Of a stretch of DNA of 22,916 nt, positions 6,704-14,852 are shown piece by piece. The DNA comes from Bacteroides sp. CAG:144. Lineage in GTDB: Bacteria; Bacteroidota; Bacteroidia; Bacteroidales; UBA11471. The notes beneath the pieces are model-generated. The model had not been told where the DNA came from and made no database searches. It saw only the letters and a program-made list of their open reading frames with translations. Both the position numbers and the translations under genes were made by a program. The stretch is taken from positions 28,250 through 51,165 of the forward strand of contig HF999691.1 in the NCBI GenBank assembly GCA_000434215.1. Direction: 5' to 3'. The first letter of the stretch is position 1; every line of letters starts with the position of its first letter.

Positions 6704-8122
6704 ATGAAAAAGATAATATTATTCTTGATTTTCGGAGCCTTTCTATTTTCTTCGAATGTGGTTGTCGGCGATGACATGCCGGAAACACCTCTTTTTTATA
6801 GAATAAATATCGATAAAGAGATCGGGGCTACTACGTGGAGGTATATGCAGAAAGGGTATGATGAGGCCCGGAAAGCAGGTGCAGCGGCCATCATATTGCG
6901 TCTTAATACCTATGGCGGTACGGTCGTACATGCCGATTCGATACGCACGTTGATTCTTAACAGCTCTATGCCCGTGTATGCTTTTATCGATAACAATGCT
7001 GCTTCTGCCGGGGCTTTGATTGCTATTTCCTGCGATAGCATTTACATGAGGGAGGGGGCGAATATAGGTGCCGCAACGGTTGTGAACCAGACGGGCAAGG
7101 CTATGCCCGATAAGTATCAATCGTATATGCGGGCGACGATACGTTCTACGGCCGAGGCTCAGGGATATGATACGGTATATACGGTTTCGGGGGATACCGA
7201 AGTGCATTGGCGACGAAATCCGCAAATTGCGGAAGCAATGGTCGATGAGCGCATTGTCGTTCCCGGTCTTTGCGATTCGACAAAAGTGCTTACATTGACG
7301 GCTCGTGAGGCGCTTCAATGGGGTTACTGTGAAGCGATTGCGGAGAGTGTCGACGATATCATAACATCCCGGCTCGGTTATTGGCAATATAAAGTCGAGC
7401 AATTTGAGCCTTCTTTTTATGATGACCTTGTAGGCTTTTTACAAAATCCTGTCGTACAAGGAATTCTTATTATGTTGATAATCGGTGGTATCTATTTTGA
7501 AATACAGACTCCCGGTGTAGGGTTTCCTTTGGCCGTATCTGTCATAGCGGCTATCCTTTATTTTGCTCCGCTGTACCTTTCTGGTTTGGCAGCTTCTTGG
7601 GAAATTTTGGTCTTTTTATTGGGCATTATTTTGTTGGTGCTCGAACTTCTGGTCATACCGGGATTCGGTATTGCCGGCATATTAGGACTTATATGTTTCT
7701 TTGGTGGTTTGTTGTTGGCTTTGCTCAACAATACCGACTTCGATTTTTTCTGGGTTCCGGTCGATAGTATCACACGAGGATCAATCGTTATCTTGGGGGG
7801 ATTGCTGGGAACCGTACTTTTATCATTGTTCTTGATGAAACGTATCGGGCGCAAGGGATTGTTTTATAGGGTCGCTCTTCATGCCGAGCAGAATATCGAA
7901 GACGGCTATGTGGCCGTATCGGAGCATCTCACGGGCATGGTCGGGCGGGAAGGCGTTGCGGTTACCGTAATGCGCCCTTCGGGAAAGGTCCGTATCGATG
8001 AAGATGATTACGATGCCATATCGTATTATAATACTTACCTCGATCCCGGTACGCCGGTCAAAGTGGTGAAAGTCGAAAATATGCAACTTTATGTCGTATC
8101 GGTAAATGTTGATGAAAAATGA
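6704..8122 (+). CDS. NfeD family membrane-bound ClpP-class serine protease
   Basis: A 472-residue full-length NfeD protein. These proteins combine a periplasmic ClpP-fold protease with a membrane domain and a C-terminal soluble OB-fold domain; they are linked to membrane microdomains and often work with SPFH/flotillin-type proteins (family knowledge). Here residues 1-22 are a signal peptide, about 30-230 the protease domain, about 250-380 several transmembrane helices, and about 400-472 the OB-fold domain (GMVGREGVAVT, PSGKVRI). The likely nucleophile is Ser101 in NNAASAGALIA and the likely general base is Lys137 in MPDKYQSYMR, matching the Ser-Lys dyad of archaeal homologues. The gene overlaps kdsB by four bases (ATGA), so the two are translationally coupled. 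No SPFH partner gene is in the window. Cleavage targets are unknown. Confidence 0.92.
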   Translation: MKKIILFLIFGAFLFSSNVVVGDDMPETPLFYRINIDKEIGATTWRYMQKGYDEARKAGAAAIILRLNTYGGTVVHADSIRTLILNSSMPVYAFIDNNAASAGALIAISCDSIYMREGANIGAATVVNQTGKAMPDKYQSYMRATIRSTAEAQGYDTVYTVSGDTEVHWRRNPQIAEAMVDERIVVPGLCDSTKVLTLTAREALQWGYCEAIAESVDDIITSRLGYWQYKVEQFEPSFYDDLVGFLQNPVVQGILIMLIIGGIYFEIQTPGVGFPLAVSVIAAILYFAPLYLSGLAASWEILVFLLGIILLVLELLVIPGFGIAGILGLICFFGGLLLALLNNTDFDFFWVPVDSITRGSIVILGGLLGTVLLSLFLMKRIGRKGLFYRVALHAEQNIEDGYVAVSEHLTGMVGREGVAVTVMRPSGKVRIDEDDYDAISYYNTYLDPGTPVKVVKVENMQLYVVSVNVDEK

Positions 8123-8877
8123 AATTTATAGCTATTATTCCTGCCCGTTATGCATCGACCCGTTTCCCCGGAAAACCGCTTGTTGATATGCGGGGAAAGG
8201 CGATGATTCAGAGGGTTTATGAGCAAGTGTCGGCATGTGTCGATACCGTTTATGTGGCGACCGACGATTCCCGTATTTATGAAGCGGTAGAGAGGTTTGG
8301 CGGGCGTGTCGTGATGACCTCGGAAAATCATCGCTCGGGTACAGACCGTTGTTGGGAAGCCTATGAACGAATCGGTGGCCACGAAGAGGTCGTTATCAAT
8401 GTGCAGGGGGACGAGCCGTTTATTCAGCCCCGACAGATACAGGATATTATGAACTGTTTCGATGACCTGTCGACGCAGATAGCCACTCTCGTAAAACCTT
8501 TTTCTGAGGCCGACGGGGAGACTGCTTTGTTCAATCCCAATTCTCCGAAAGTCGTTCTCAACGATCGCAATGAGGCAATGTATTTCAGCCGTTCTGTCGT
8601 ACCCTATTTGCGTAATTATCCTACGAGCGAATGGTTGAGCCGTCATATTTATTATAAACATATCGGTATGTACGCTTATCGGGCCGATGTTTTATCCGAG
8701 ATAACCCGGTTGCCGCAGTCTTCGCTCGAAATGGCCGAGTCGCTTGAACAGTTGCGCTGGTTGCAGAACGGTTATCGTATAAAAGTGGGTGTTACTGCAC
8801 AGGAGACGATAGGAATAGATACCCCAGCCGATCTCGAAAAAGCGCTTCATTTTCTCGACTCATTATCTCACAAATAA
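8119..8877 (+). CDS. kdsB: 3-deoxy-manno-octulosonate cytidylyltransferase (CMP-KDO synthetase)
   Basis: KdsB joins KDO to CMP from CTP in the cytoplasm, giving the activated sugar that KDO transferase adds to lipid A; it is needed for lipopolysaccharide core synthesis. The 252-residue length is normal. The nucleotide-binding start IIPARYASTRFPGKPL (residues 6-21), the metal and CTP region NVQGDEPF with Asp98, HRSGTDR (71-77) and the substrate-site segment YFSRSVVPY are all present and intact. The ATG overlaps the NfeD stop codon in ATGA, and the M16-like gene starts 6 bp after its stop, so it is the second gene of a tight operon. The assignment is secure. Confidence 0.97.
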   Translation: MKFIAIIPARYASTRFPGKPLVDMRGKAMIQRVYEQVSACVDTVYVATDDSRIYEAVERFGGRVVMTSENHRSGTDRCWEAYERIGGHEEVVINVQGDEPFIQPRQIQDIMNCFDDLSTQIATLVKPFSEADGETALFNPNSPKVVLNDRNEAMYFSRSVVPYLRNYPTSEWLSRHIYYKHIGMYAYRADVLSEITRLPQSSLEMAESLEQLRWLQNGYRIKVGVTAQETIGIDTPADLEKALHFLDSLSHK

Positions 8878-8883
8878 AGATGT

Positions 8884-10164
8884 ATGCTTGACAGATCTAC
8901 GCCACCTCCGATAAAAGAAGTTGAGACGTTGACTTTTCCCGAAGTCGATTCATGCTGTCTTCCCAATGGAATCCCGTTATATATCATCGATCGGGGCGAT
9001 CAGGAATTGTCTCGTGTCGATATCCTTTTTTCTGCCGGAAAAGTGCAGGAACGCCAACCGTTGACGGCAAAGTTCACCGCAGCCATGTTGCGGGAAGGGG
9101 CGTCGGGTCTTTCTTCGGCGTATATTGCAGAGAAGCTCGATTATTACGGTGCGACCTTGCAGACATTGGCAACTCAACGGAATACGTATATCACCCTTTA
9201 TTCGGCCAACCGATATTTTTTTGATATACTTCCGCTTTTGTGTAAGTTGGTTGTTTCGCCCGATTTTCCCGAAGAAGAGTTTCGCACGCTAAAAGAGCGT
9301 AATCGCCAGACTTTGTCGGTCGACTTGATGAAAGTCAATGTCTTGGCATCGCGAATTTTCTCGGAACAGTTGTTCGGCGCGGAAAATCCTTATGGAAAAT
9401 CGGAGCAGCTTGCCGACTATGATACTCTTACGACCGCACATTTACGAGAATTTCATTCCCGGTATTATACGGCGGAGCAGTGTCGTATCGTGCTTTCGGG
9501 GCGCATAACTCCAGAAATGAAAGCCGCTGTAAAGGAAACATTTGCGGCTGTACCGTCGAGAAGCGAATCCGAAAGGTTTTTATTTCCCGCTATTCATAGC
9601 AGCAATGAGCATTATCGGTTTGTTGAGAAAGCCGGAGCGTTGCAGGCGGGGATAAGGGTCGGACGCTTAGTCGTCGGACGTGATCACCCCGACCATCACA
9701 TATTGCGCGTGTTGAATACCGTATTAGGCGGTTATTTCGGGAGTCGCCTTATGTCCAATATTCGGGAAGAAAAAGGATATACCTACGGTATTCAGTCTTC
9801 TGTTGTAACTTATCCCGATGTGTCTTATCTGGTTGTGCAGACGCAAGCTGCGACGTCTTATGTAAAGCCTCTCATCGATGAAATATTTAACGAGTTTTCT
9901 CGTTTGAGAAACGAACTTGTAGAACCTGATGAGTTGCGTATGGTACGCAATTATATGACAGGTGAGATGTTGAGGCTTTTCGACTCGCCGTTTTCGGTGG
10001 CTGAGGTTTTTGTAACCTTGTTGGCGAACGGGCTCGATTTTTCTTATTACAATGAACGTTTCGGCGTAATACGTTCGTTTACGGCCGAACAGTTACAGGC
10101 TGCGGCACGCTGTTATCTCAATAAAGAAAATTTTTATGTAGTTGTGGCCGGGCAGGAAAAATAA
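8884..10164 (+). CDS. M16 family (insulinase-like) protein lacking the zinc-binding motif
   Basis: A 426-residue protein with the two-lobed M16 peptidase layout: an N-terminal M16 domain (about residues 25-170) and a C-terminal domain (about 180-355). Where active members have HxxEH, this one reads LTAKFTAAMLREG (residues 60-72), with no His or Glu pair able to bind zinc, so it should not be a peptidase by itself. The C-terminal substrate-binding Arg/Tyr signature is retained in NIREEKGYTYGI. Non-catalytic M16 chains are known as partners of active ones (for example mitochondrial processing peptidase alpha). No active M16 gene is beside it here. There is no signal peptide, so it appears cytoplasmic, unlike many Bacteroidota M16 proteins. 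It is the third gene of the NfeD-kdsB-M16-mgsA operon, 6 bp after kdsB. Start at the ATG at 8884. Confidence 0.88.
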   Translation: MLDRSTPPPIKEVETLTFPEVDSCCLPNGIPLYIIDRGDQELSRVDILFSAGKVQERQPLTAKFTAAMLREGASGLSSAYIAEKLDYYGATLQTLATQRNTYITLYSANRYFFDILPLLCKLVVSPDFPEEEFRTLKERNRQTLSVDLMKVNVLASRIFSEQLFGAENPYGKSEQLADYDTLTTAHLREFHSRYYTAEQCRIVLSGRITPEMKAAVKETFAAVPSRSESERFLFPAIHSSNEHYRFVEKAGALQAGIRVGRLVVGRDHPDHHILRVLNTVLGGYFGSRLMSNIREEKGYTYGIQSSVVTYPDVSYLVVQTQAATSYVKPLIDEIFNEFSRLRNELVEPDELRMVRNYMTGEMLRLFDSPFSVAEVFVTLLANGLDFSYYNERFGVIRSFTAEQLQAAARCYLNKENFYVVVAGQEK

Positions 10165-10195
10165 AAAGTATGACCCTATTAAAAGAGATATGATT

Positions 10196-10672
10196 ATGAA
10201 AAAGAGACTGACTATTGCGCTGGTAGCGCACGATAACCGTAAGGCCGATTTAGTGGAATGGGCGGTTTTTAATTCCGACGTGCTATCTAAGCATCATCTT
10301 GTTTGTACCGGAACGACCGGAACATTGGTGAAAGAAGCCTTTGAACAAAAAGGTATTACTGCCGATATTACTTGTATGCATTCCGGACCGCTGGGTGGAG
10401 ATGCCGAAATAGCTGCGCTTGTCGTGCAACATAAAATCAATTTGGCGATTTTTCTTATCGATGATCTCAATCCTCAGCCTCATGAGGCCGATATACAGAT
10501 GCTGCTGCGCCAATGTCGTGTGCACAATGTGCCTATTGCCTGCAACAGATATAGTGCCGATTTGATGATAACCAGCGCATTGTGGGATAATGAAGACTAT
10601 GTGCCCTCTACACCGAAGTATATTGCTTTCGACCGACAGGCGTTTGGATTGAAACTCTCCGAAGAGAAATAG
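10196..10672 (+). CDS. mgsA: Methylglyoxal synthase
   Basis: MgsA converts dihydroxyacetone phosphate to methylglyoxal and phosphate, a bypass of lower glycolysis used when phosphate is short or sugar phosphates build up. With the ATG at 10196 the protein is 158 residues, close to the usual 150. The catalytic residues are all visible by comparison with the E. coli enzyme: His12 and Asp13 in VAHDNRK, Asp69 in GPLGGD, Asp89 in FLIDDLNPQPHEAD, His96 and Asp99. An in-frame ATG two codons earlier (10190) is possible; the longer frame opening at 10142 overlaps the M16 gene and is unlikely. It is the last gene of the operon, 31 bp after the M16 gene, and ends 5 bp from the convergent aldehyde dehydrogenase with no obvious terminator. 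Confidence 0.96.
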   Translation: MKKRLTIALVAHDNRKADLVEWAVFNSDVLSKHHLVCTGTTGTLVKEAFEQKGITADITCMHSGPLGGDAEIAALVVQHKINLAIFLIDDLNPQPHEADIQMLLRQCRVHNVPIACNRYSADLMITSALWDNEDYVPSTPKYIAFDRQAFGLKLSEEK

Positions 10673-10677
10673 TTCCG

Positions 10678-12045
10678 TTATCGCAGTAGTCGTTTTATAA
10701 GAGACAGTTTCCCGGCGAAAGGTGCAAACTTGATGCCGGGATTCCATTTTGTATTGTTTTGTAACACCGAGCGGGTATGGCTGAAAGTATAAAAACTTTC
10801 CCGTCCGTGGTAATGACCTATTCCGCTGTTTCCCACACCACCGAACGGGAGATACGGATTAGCGACATGAGATACGACATCGTTGATGCAGGAACCGCCC
10901 GATGAAGTTTGGTTCAATACTTTTTTCATCTCTTTCCGTTTGTTACCGAAATAGTATAATGCGAGCGGTTTTTCCCGGCTGTTGATAAAATCGATGGCTT
11001 CATCGAGGGTTGTATATTGCAAGATGGGAAGTATAGGACCGAAGATTTCTTCGTGCATGATACGCATATCGGGAGTTATGTGCGAAATGAGTGTCGGTGC
11101 GATGTATAAGTCGTCCGCATCATATATTCCGCCGTGTTCGATATGTCCTTGTTTTGTGAGCAGTATAAGTTCGTAAAATCTTTTTTCATTGATGATACGA
11201 GGATAATCACTATTTTCTTGTGGATTTTTTCCGTATTGTCGCACAATTTCTTGCCGTAAAGAGTCTATGAGCTCATCGGCAATATCGCGGTGTACGAGCA
11301 GGTAATCGGGAGCCACGCAGGTTTGTCCGCAATTCATGAATTTTCCCCAAACGATACGTCTTGCGGCAGATGCCAGATGTGCATCGTGATGTACGATGCA
11401 CGGGCTTTTTCCTCCCAATTCGAGTGTAATCGGGGTCAGATGGCGGGCTGCCGCCTCGGCCACTTTACGTCCGTAGACAGGCCCTCCTGTATAAAAAATA
11501 TAGTCCCATTTCATTTCGAGCAATCTGTCGGTTCCTTTATTATCGGTATCGATCCATAAGACGTGCCTTCTGTCAAAGGCTTCGTCAATGATTTTCCGAC
11601 ATATTTCACTTGTGCGGATAGCATAAGGAGAACATTTTACGGTTACACAGTTTCCGGCAGCAACAGCACCTATAAGGGGGGTGAAGACTAATTGGAACGG
11701 GTAATTCCAGGGTGCGAGAATCAATACGTTTCCGTATGCTTGGAATTCGATGCGGCTTGTCGAGCCGAAAAGAAAAAGCGGCGTGCGGGTGCGTCGAGGT
11801 GCGGCCCATTGTTTCAAATGCTTGATTGTGCGTCGTAATTCACTCAAAACAAATCCGATTTCGGTCGTATAGCTTTCGTATACAGATTTGTGTAAATCGT
11901 TTTCAAGGGCTTTTTCTATGTCGGACTCGTATTGCCGTATGGTTTTTTGCAACCGTTTGAGCGATTGTAACCTGTATTTGAGGGAGAGGGGTTTTCGTTT
12001 CCCGAAAAAGAGACGTTGAGTATCGATTCGTTCTTTATCGTTCAT
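10678..12045 (-). CDS. Aldehyde dehydrogenase (class 3 / fatty aldehyde type)
   Basis: A 455-residue NAD(P)-dependent aldehyde dehydrogenase that oxidises an aldehyde to its acid. Catalytic Cys243 lies in MNCGQTCVAPDY, the general base Glu209 in TLELGGKSP, Asn114 in APWNYP, and Lys137 in the cofactor site VTVKCSP. The shorter N-terminus, APWNYPFQL and the C-terminal PFGGVGNSGIGHYHG resemble the class 3/fatty aldehyde group such as YwdH. The start is the ATG at 12043-12045; an upstream extension to 12222 gives an uncharacteristic N-terminus and runs through the promoter at 12080. It converges with mgsA. Detoxification of methylglyoxal is tempting from position, but convergent transcription and this subclass give no real support. 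Substrate unknown. Confidence 0.92.
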   Translation of the reverse strand: MNDKERIDTQRLFFGKRKPLSLKYRLQSLKRLQKTIRQYESDIEKALENDLHKSVYESYTTEIGFVLSELRRTIKHLKQWAAPRRTRTPLFLFGSTSRIEFQAYGNVLILAPWNYPFQLVFTPLIGAVAAGNCVTVKCSPYAIRTSEICRKIIDEAFDRRHVLWIDTDNKGTDRLLEMKWDYIFYTGGPVYGRKVAEAAARHLTPITLELGGKSPCIVHHDAHLASAARRIVWGKFMNCGQTCVAPDYLLVHRDIADELIDSLRQEIVRQYGKNPQENSDYPRIINEKRFYELILLTKQGHIEHGGIYDADDLYIAPTLISHITPDMRIMHEEIFGPILPILQYTTLDEAIDFINSREKPLALYYFGNKRKEMKKVLNQTSSGGSCINDVVSHVANPYLPFGGVGNSGIGHYHGRESFYTFSHTRSVLQNNTKWNPGIKFAPFAGKLSLIKRLLR

Positions 12046-12079
12046 TTCGAGAAAAATTCGATTTAGGTTAATAGTGGGA

Positions 12080-12110
12080 CAAAGGTACGGGTTTTCCCGA
12101 ACAAGGCAAG
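12080..12110 (-). promoter_or_regulatory. Bacteroidales-type promoter for the aldehyde dehydrogenase gene
   Basis: The minus-strand -7 element reads TACCTTTG (12080-12087), matching TAnnTTTG. Two CTTG tetramers (12102-12105 and 12107-12110 on the plus strand as CAAG) are candidates for -33. A small CGGG/CCCG dyad (12088-12099) lies in the spacer. It leaves a leader of about 30 bases before the ATG at 12045. Confidence 0.55.
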
Positions 12111-12210
12111 TTGATAGGCATGAAAAACGTGTTTTGAAAAAGGTGTTTATTCTATTGTATCCCGAAATGCTTAGGCTGTTTCTTGTAAAAACGAATTTGG
12201 GGTGAGGATA

Positions 12211-12234
12211 AACCAAAGACAAACCAGATTGGTT
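12211..12234. promoter_or_regulatory. Operator-like inverted repeat upstream of the RND efflux operon
   Basis: AACCAA (12211-12216) and TTGGTT (12229-12234) are perfect inverted copies; between them a second AACCA (12222-12226) pairs with TGGTT (12230-12234) across three bases. The cluster ends 28 bases before the ATG at 12263, where a repressor would block transcription. No recognisable TAnnTTTG element precedes this operon, and no regulator gene is adjacent. Confidence 0.4.
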
Positions 12235-12262
12235 ATATCGTCAGACAAAACAAAATAGTTTG

Positions 12263-13693
12263 ATGAAAAAATTTTTTCTTTTCCGATCGAACCGGATACT
12301 CCCGATTGCCGTGGTATTATTCGTTTTTTCTGTATCTGCTCAGAAACCCGTAGGAGAGAGGCATCTTTCCCGGCCATTGCCCGAAAGTTGGTCGGGTGAT
12401 TCCTTGTTTGTTCAACAGTTGCCGGTTACCGGACGCTGGTGGTTGAGCCTCGACGATTCCCTGCTCGATTCTTTGATAACTGTCTCTTTTGTCAACAGCC
12501 CCGATTTGAAAACTGTTTTTTACCGGGTACGGGCTTCCCACGCAGCTTTGCGTATGAAACAGAGTGGATACTATCCATCGCTCGGAGCCTCGTTCGGTTG
12601 GAATAAAACCCAGACCAGCGGTCGCGTATCGGACTCCTATACCCCGACGCGAGAACAATATTTTTCGGGAGCCTTGACAACCTCATGGGAACTAGACCTT
12701 TTCGGTTCTACCTATCTTCGGGTTCGGTCGCAAAAGGCTCAATATCAGGTGTCGATAGAGTCGTATAATGCTGCATTGGTATCTTTGGCAGCGCAGGTAT
12801 CTTCGGCCTATGCCCAGTTGCGAATGTTTCAGCAACAGGTAATTGTCGCTCGTCGTAATATCGATTCGCAGAAATCGATTCTGGATATGACCGAAGTCCG
12901 TTATGAAACCGGATTGGCTTCTCAACTCGATGTGGCTCAGGCGCGGTCGGTCTATTACAGCACACTGGCCACGATACCGTCTTTGGAAGCCAGTGTTGTG
13001 GTGCAAATCAATTTGTTGGCGCTATTGGTGGGAACACACCCGCAGGCGTTGATGTCTGTATTGGAAAAGGAACGCCCTATTCCCGATTATCGGACGATCG
13101 TCCCTGTCGGCGTCCCAGCCAATTTGTTACGCCAACGGCCCGATATCCGGGCGGCCGAGCAATCTGTCGTTTCAGCTGCCGCGCTGGTCGGAGCTTCCCG
13201 TTCCGATTATATGCCCCATCTGGTGTTGACGGGTTCTATCGGGTTTGCGTCGAAAAAAATGGACACTTTCTTCGATCATCGCAGCCTTACTTATTCGATT
13301 GTACCCACTCTTAGCTGGACGCTTTTTCAGGGGCGACAATATACGCAGGCTACCCGTCAGGCCAAAGCCGAGTGGCGTGCGAGTATCGAACAATATAACT
13401 TGGCGGTGCTTACGGCTGGTCAGGAGGTCGACAATGCAATGGTCAATTACAAGGGGGCTGTCAAGCAGTTGAACGTCCTTTATGATTTGGTCGAACAAGG
13501 TAAAATCACATTGAATCTTTCTCTCGATCTATACAAGCGGGGACTTTCGACTTTTCAGAATGTGCTTGATGCGCAGCGTTCGTTATTGGATTATCAAAAC
13601 GGACTTGTTTCGGCGCAAGGTGCCGCTCTCTCGGCGGTAATAGACCTTTATCGGGCTTTGGGAGGCGGTTGGGATAATGGTTCCTCGGAATAA
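12263..13693 (+). CDS. RND efflux outer-membrane channel (TolC/NodT family)
   Basis: A 476-residue outer-membrane factor that forms the exit duct of a tripartite efflux pump. A signal peptide (about residues 1-27, ending VSAQ) is followed by two OEP repeats, each with a beta-hairpin and long alpha-helical hairpins (QSGYYPSLGASFGW; later SDYMPHLVLTGSIGF). The family signatures GVPANLLRQRPDIRAAE and the C-terminal LYRALGGGW are present. Many NodT-type channels are lipoproteins; this one has no lipobox Cys and should be cut by signal peptidase I. The ATG at 12263 is chosen over the TTG one codon earlier. It is the first gene of the operon, 10 bp before the adaptor gene; channel-first order differs from the adaptor-transporter-channel order most often seen. 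Confidence 0.94.
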   Translation: MKKFFLFRSNRILPIAVVLFVFSVSAQKPVGERHLSRPLPESWSGDSLFVQQLPVTGRWWLSLDDSLLDSLITVSFVNSPDLKTVFYRVRASHAALRMKQSGYYPSLGASFGWNKTQTSGRVSDSYTPTREQYFSGALTTSWELDLFGSTYLRVRSQKAQYQVSIESYNAALVSLAAQVSSAYAQLRMFQQQVIVARRNIDSQKSILDMTEVRYETGLASQLDVAQARSVYYSTLATIPSLEASVVVQINLLALLVGTHPQALMSVLEKERPIPDYRTIVPVGVPANLLRQRPDIRAAEQSVVSAAALVGASRSDYMPHLVLTGSIGFASKKMDTFFDHRSLTYSIVPTLSWTLFQGRQYTQATRQAKAEWRASIEQYNLAVLTAGQEVDNAMVNYKGAVKQLNVLYDLVEQGKITLNLSLDLYKRGLSTFQNVLDAQRSLLDYQNGLVSAQGAALSAVIDLYRALGGGWDNGSSE

Positions 13694-13703
13694 TTAATGC
13701 TAA

Positions 13704-14834
13704 ATGAAAATATGGGTTATGACATCTCGAAATTTGTTTATTTGTTTTTTGGTAGCGGGTTTTATACTGCAAGCCTGTCGGGAGAAACCATCGGCTGTTT
13801 CCGAAGAGGCTCCGCTTATAACGGTTGCTTATCCGCAGCAGCGTTCTGTTACTTTATACAAGGAGTATCCCGGTTATATATCGGCGTGGAATGCCGTCGA
13901 TGTCGTGGCAAGGGTGTCGGGATATTTACGGGAAAGCCGTCCCGAGGCCGGTACTTTGGTGAAGCAGGGCGAATTGCTCTATGTGATAGAACCTACTTTA
14001 TATGAAAATGCCGTAAAACAGGCCGAAGCCGGTGTGCTCAATGCACGGGCTACACTCGATTATGCCCGCAACAACTATACCCGTATGAAAGAAGCCCGGA
14101 GCAGTAATGCCGTAAGTGAAATCGATTTGATTCAGGCCCGGTCGAACATGCAAATAGCCGAGGCTGCATTGGCTAATGCCGAGGCTGCATTGAATACGGC
14201 ACAGACCAATTTGAGTTATTGTTATGTACGGTCGCCCTACACGGGGCATATCTCTCTTACGGCTTATGCCGTAGGCGGGTATATATCGGGGGCTACTTCT
14301 CCGGCGCGTTTATCGACCGTATATCAGGACTCGGCCGTGTATGCCTATTTTTCTATCGAAGATGCCCAATACCTTACCATCGTGGAAAATCTGCGTAAAA
14401 TGAAACCTTCGGCTGCCGACCGGAAGGTCGAGGTTTACACGCGGGAAAATTCCGCTCCTTATTCCGGAACGGTGGGATACCTGTCTCCGAATATCAATCT
14501 TTCTACCGGTACGATTACCTTGCGGGCTTCTATCGAAAATCCCCGGGGAGAATTGAAAGACGGGCTATATGTAACGGTGCGTATCAAATCGGCGTATAAA
14601 GAAAATGCTTTGCTTGTTCCGAGCCTATCTGTCGGAACCGACCAACTCGGCAAATATCTGTATGTCGTAGGGGCTGACAACAAGGTGAATTATCGTCATA
14701 TCGAAACATCTGGTACTGTCGAAGATACACTCACTATCGTAGAGAGCGGGTTACAACCGGGAGAGTGCTATGTAAGCAAAGCCTTGCTGAAAGTCAGGGA
14801 CGGCATGATTGTGAACCCGAGGCTCGAACCGTAA
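13704..14834 (+). CDS. RND efflux periplasmic adaptor lipoprotein (membrane fusion protein)
   Basis: A 376-residue HlyD/AcrA-like adaptor that bridges the inner-membrane transporter and the outer-membrane channel. The signal peptide ends in a lipobox (FILQAC, Cys25), so it is lipid-anchored in the inner membrane facing the periplasm. Domains in order are a lipoyl half (VVARVSGYLRESRPEAGTLV), an alpha-hairpin (about residues 105-175), the second lipoyl half (YCYVRSPYTGHIS), a beta-barrel, and a membrane-proximal domain ending VRDGMIV. The hairpin aligns with AcrA without gaps as far as can be judged by eye, so it should fit an AcrB-type pump. It starts 10 bp after the channel gene and 18 bp before the transporter gene. 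Confidence 0.95.
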   Translation: MKIWVMTSRNLFICFLVAGFILQACREKPSAVSEEAPLITVAYPQQRSVTLYKEYPGYISAWNAVDVVARVSGYLRESRPEAGTLVKQGELLYVIEPTLYENAVKQAEAGVLNARATLDYARNNYTRMKEARSSNAVSEIDLIQARSNMQIAEAALANAEAALNTAQTNLSYCYVRSPYTGHISLTAYAVGGYISGATSPARLSTVYQDSAVYAYFSIEDAQYLTIVENLRKMKPSAADRKVEVYTRENSAPYSGTVGYLSPNINLSTGTITLRASIENPRGELKDGLYVTVRIKSAYKENALLVPSLSVGTDQLGKYLYVVGADNKVNYRHIETSGTVEDTLTIVESGLQPGECYVSKALLKVRDGMIVNPRLEP

Positions 14835-14852
14835 CTATAAAATCAAGAAATT

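Noticed and set aside
10196..12045. MgsA plus aldehyde dehydrogenase as a methylglyoxal production and detoxification module
   Set aside because: The genes are convergent, not co-transcribed, and the dehydrogenase belongs to the fatty aldehyde-like class.
12046..12222. N-terminal extension of the aldehyde dehydrogenase by 59 codons
   Set aside because: The extension shows no family similarity and runs through the TAnnTTTG element at 12080-12087; the family N-terminus begins at MNDKERID.
14157..14192. 15-base direct repeat with a 21-base period in the adaptor gene
   Set aside because: It encodes successive heptads (AEAALAN, AEAALNT) of the alpha-hairpin, and the hairpin has the same length as in AcrA, so no duplication needs explaining.
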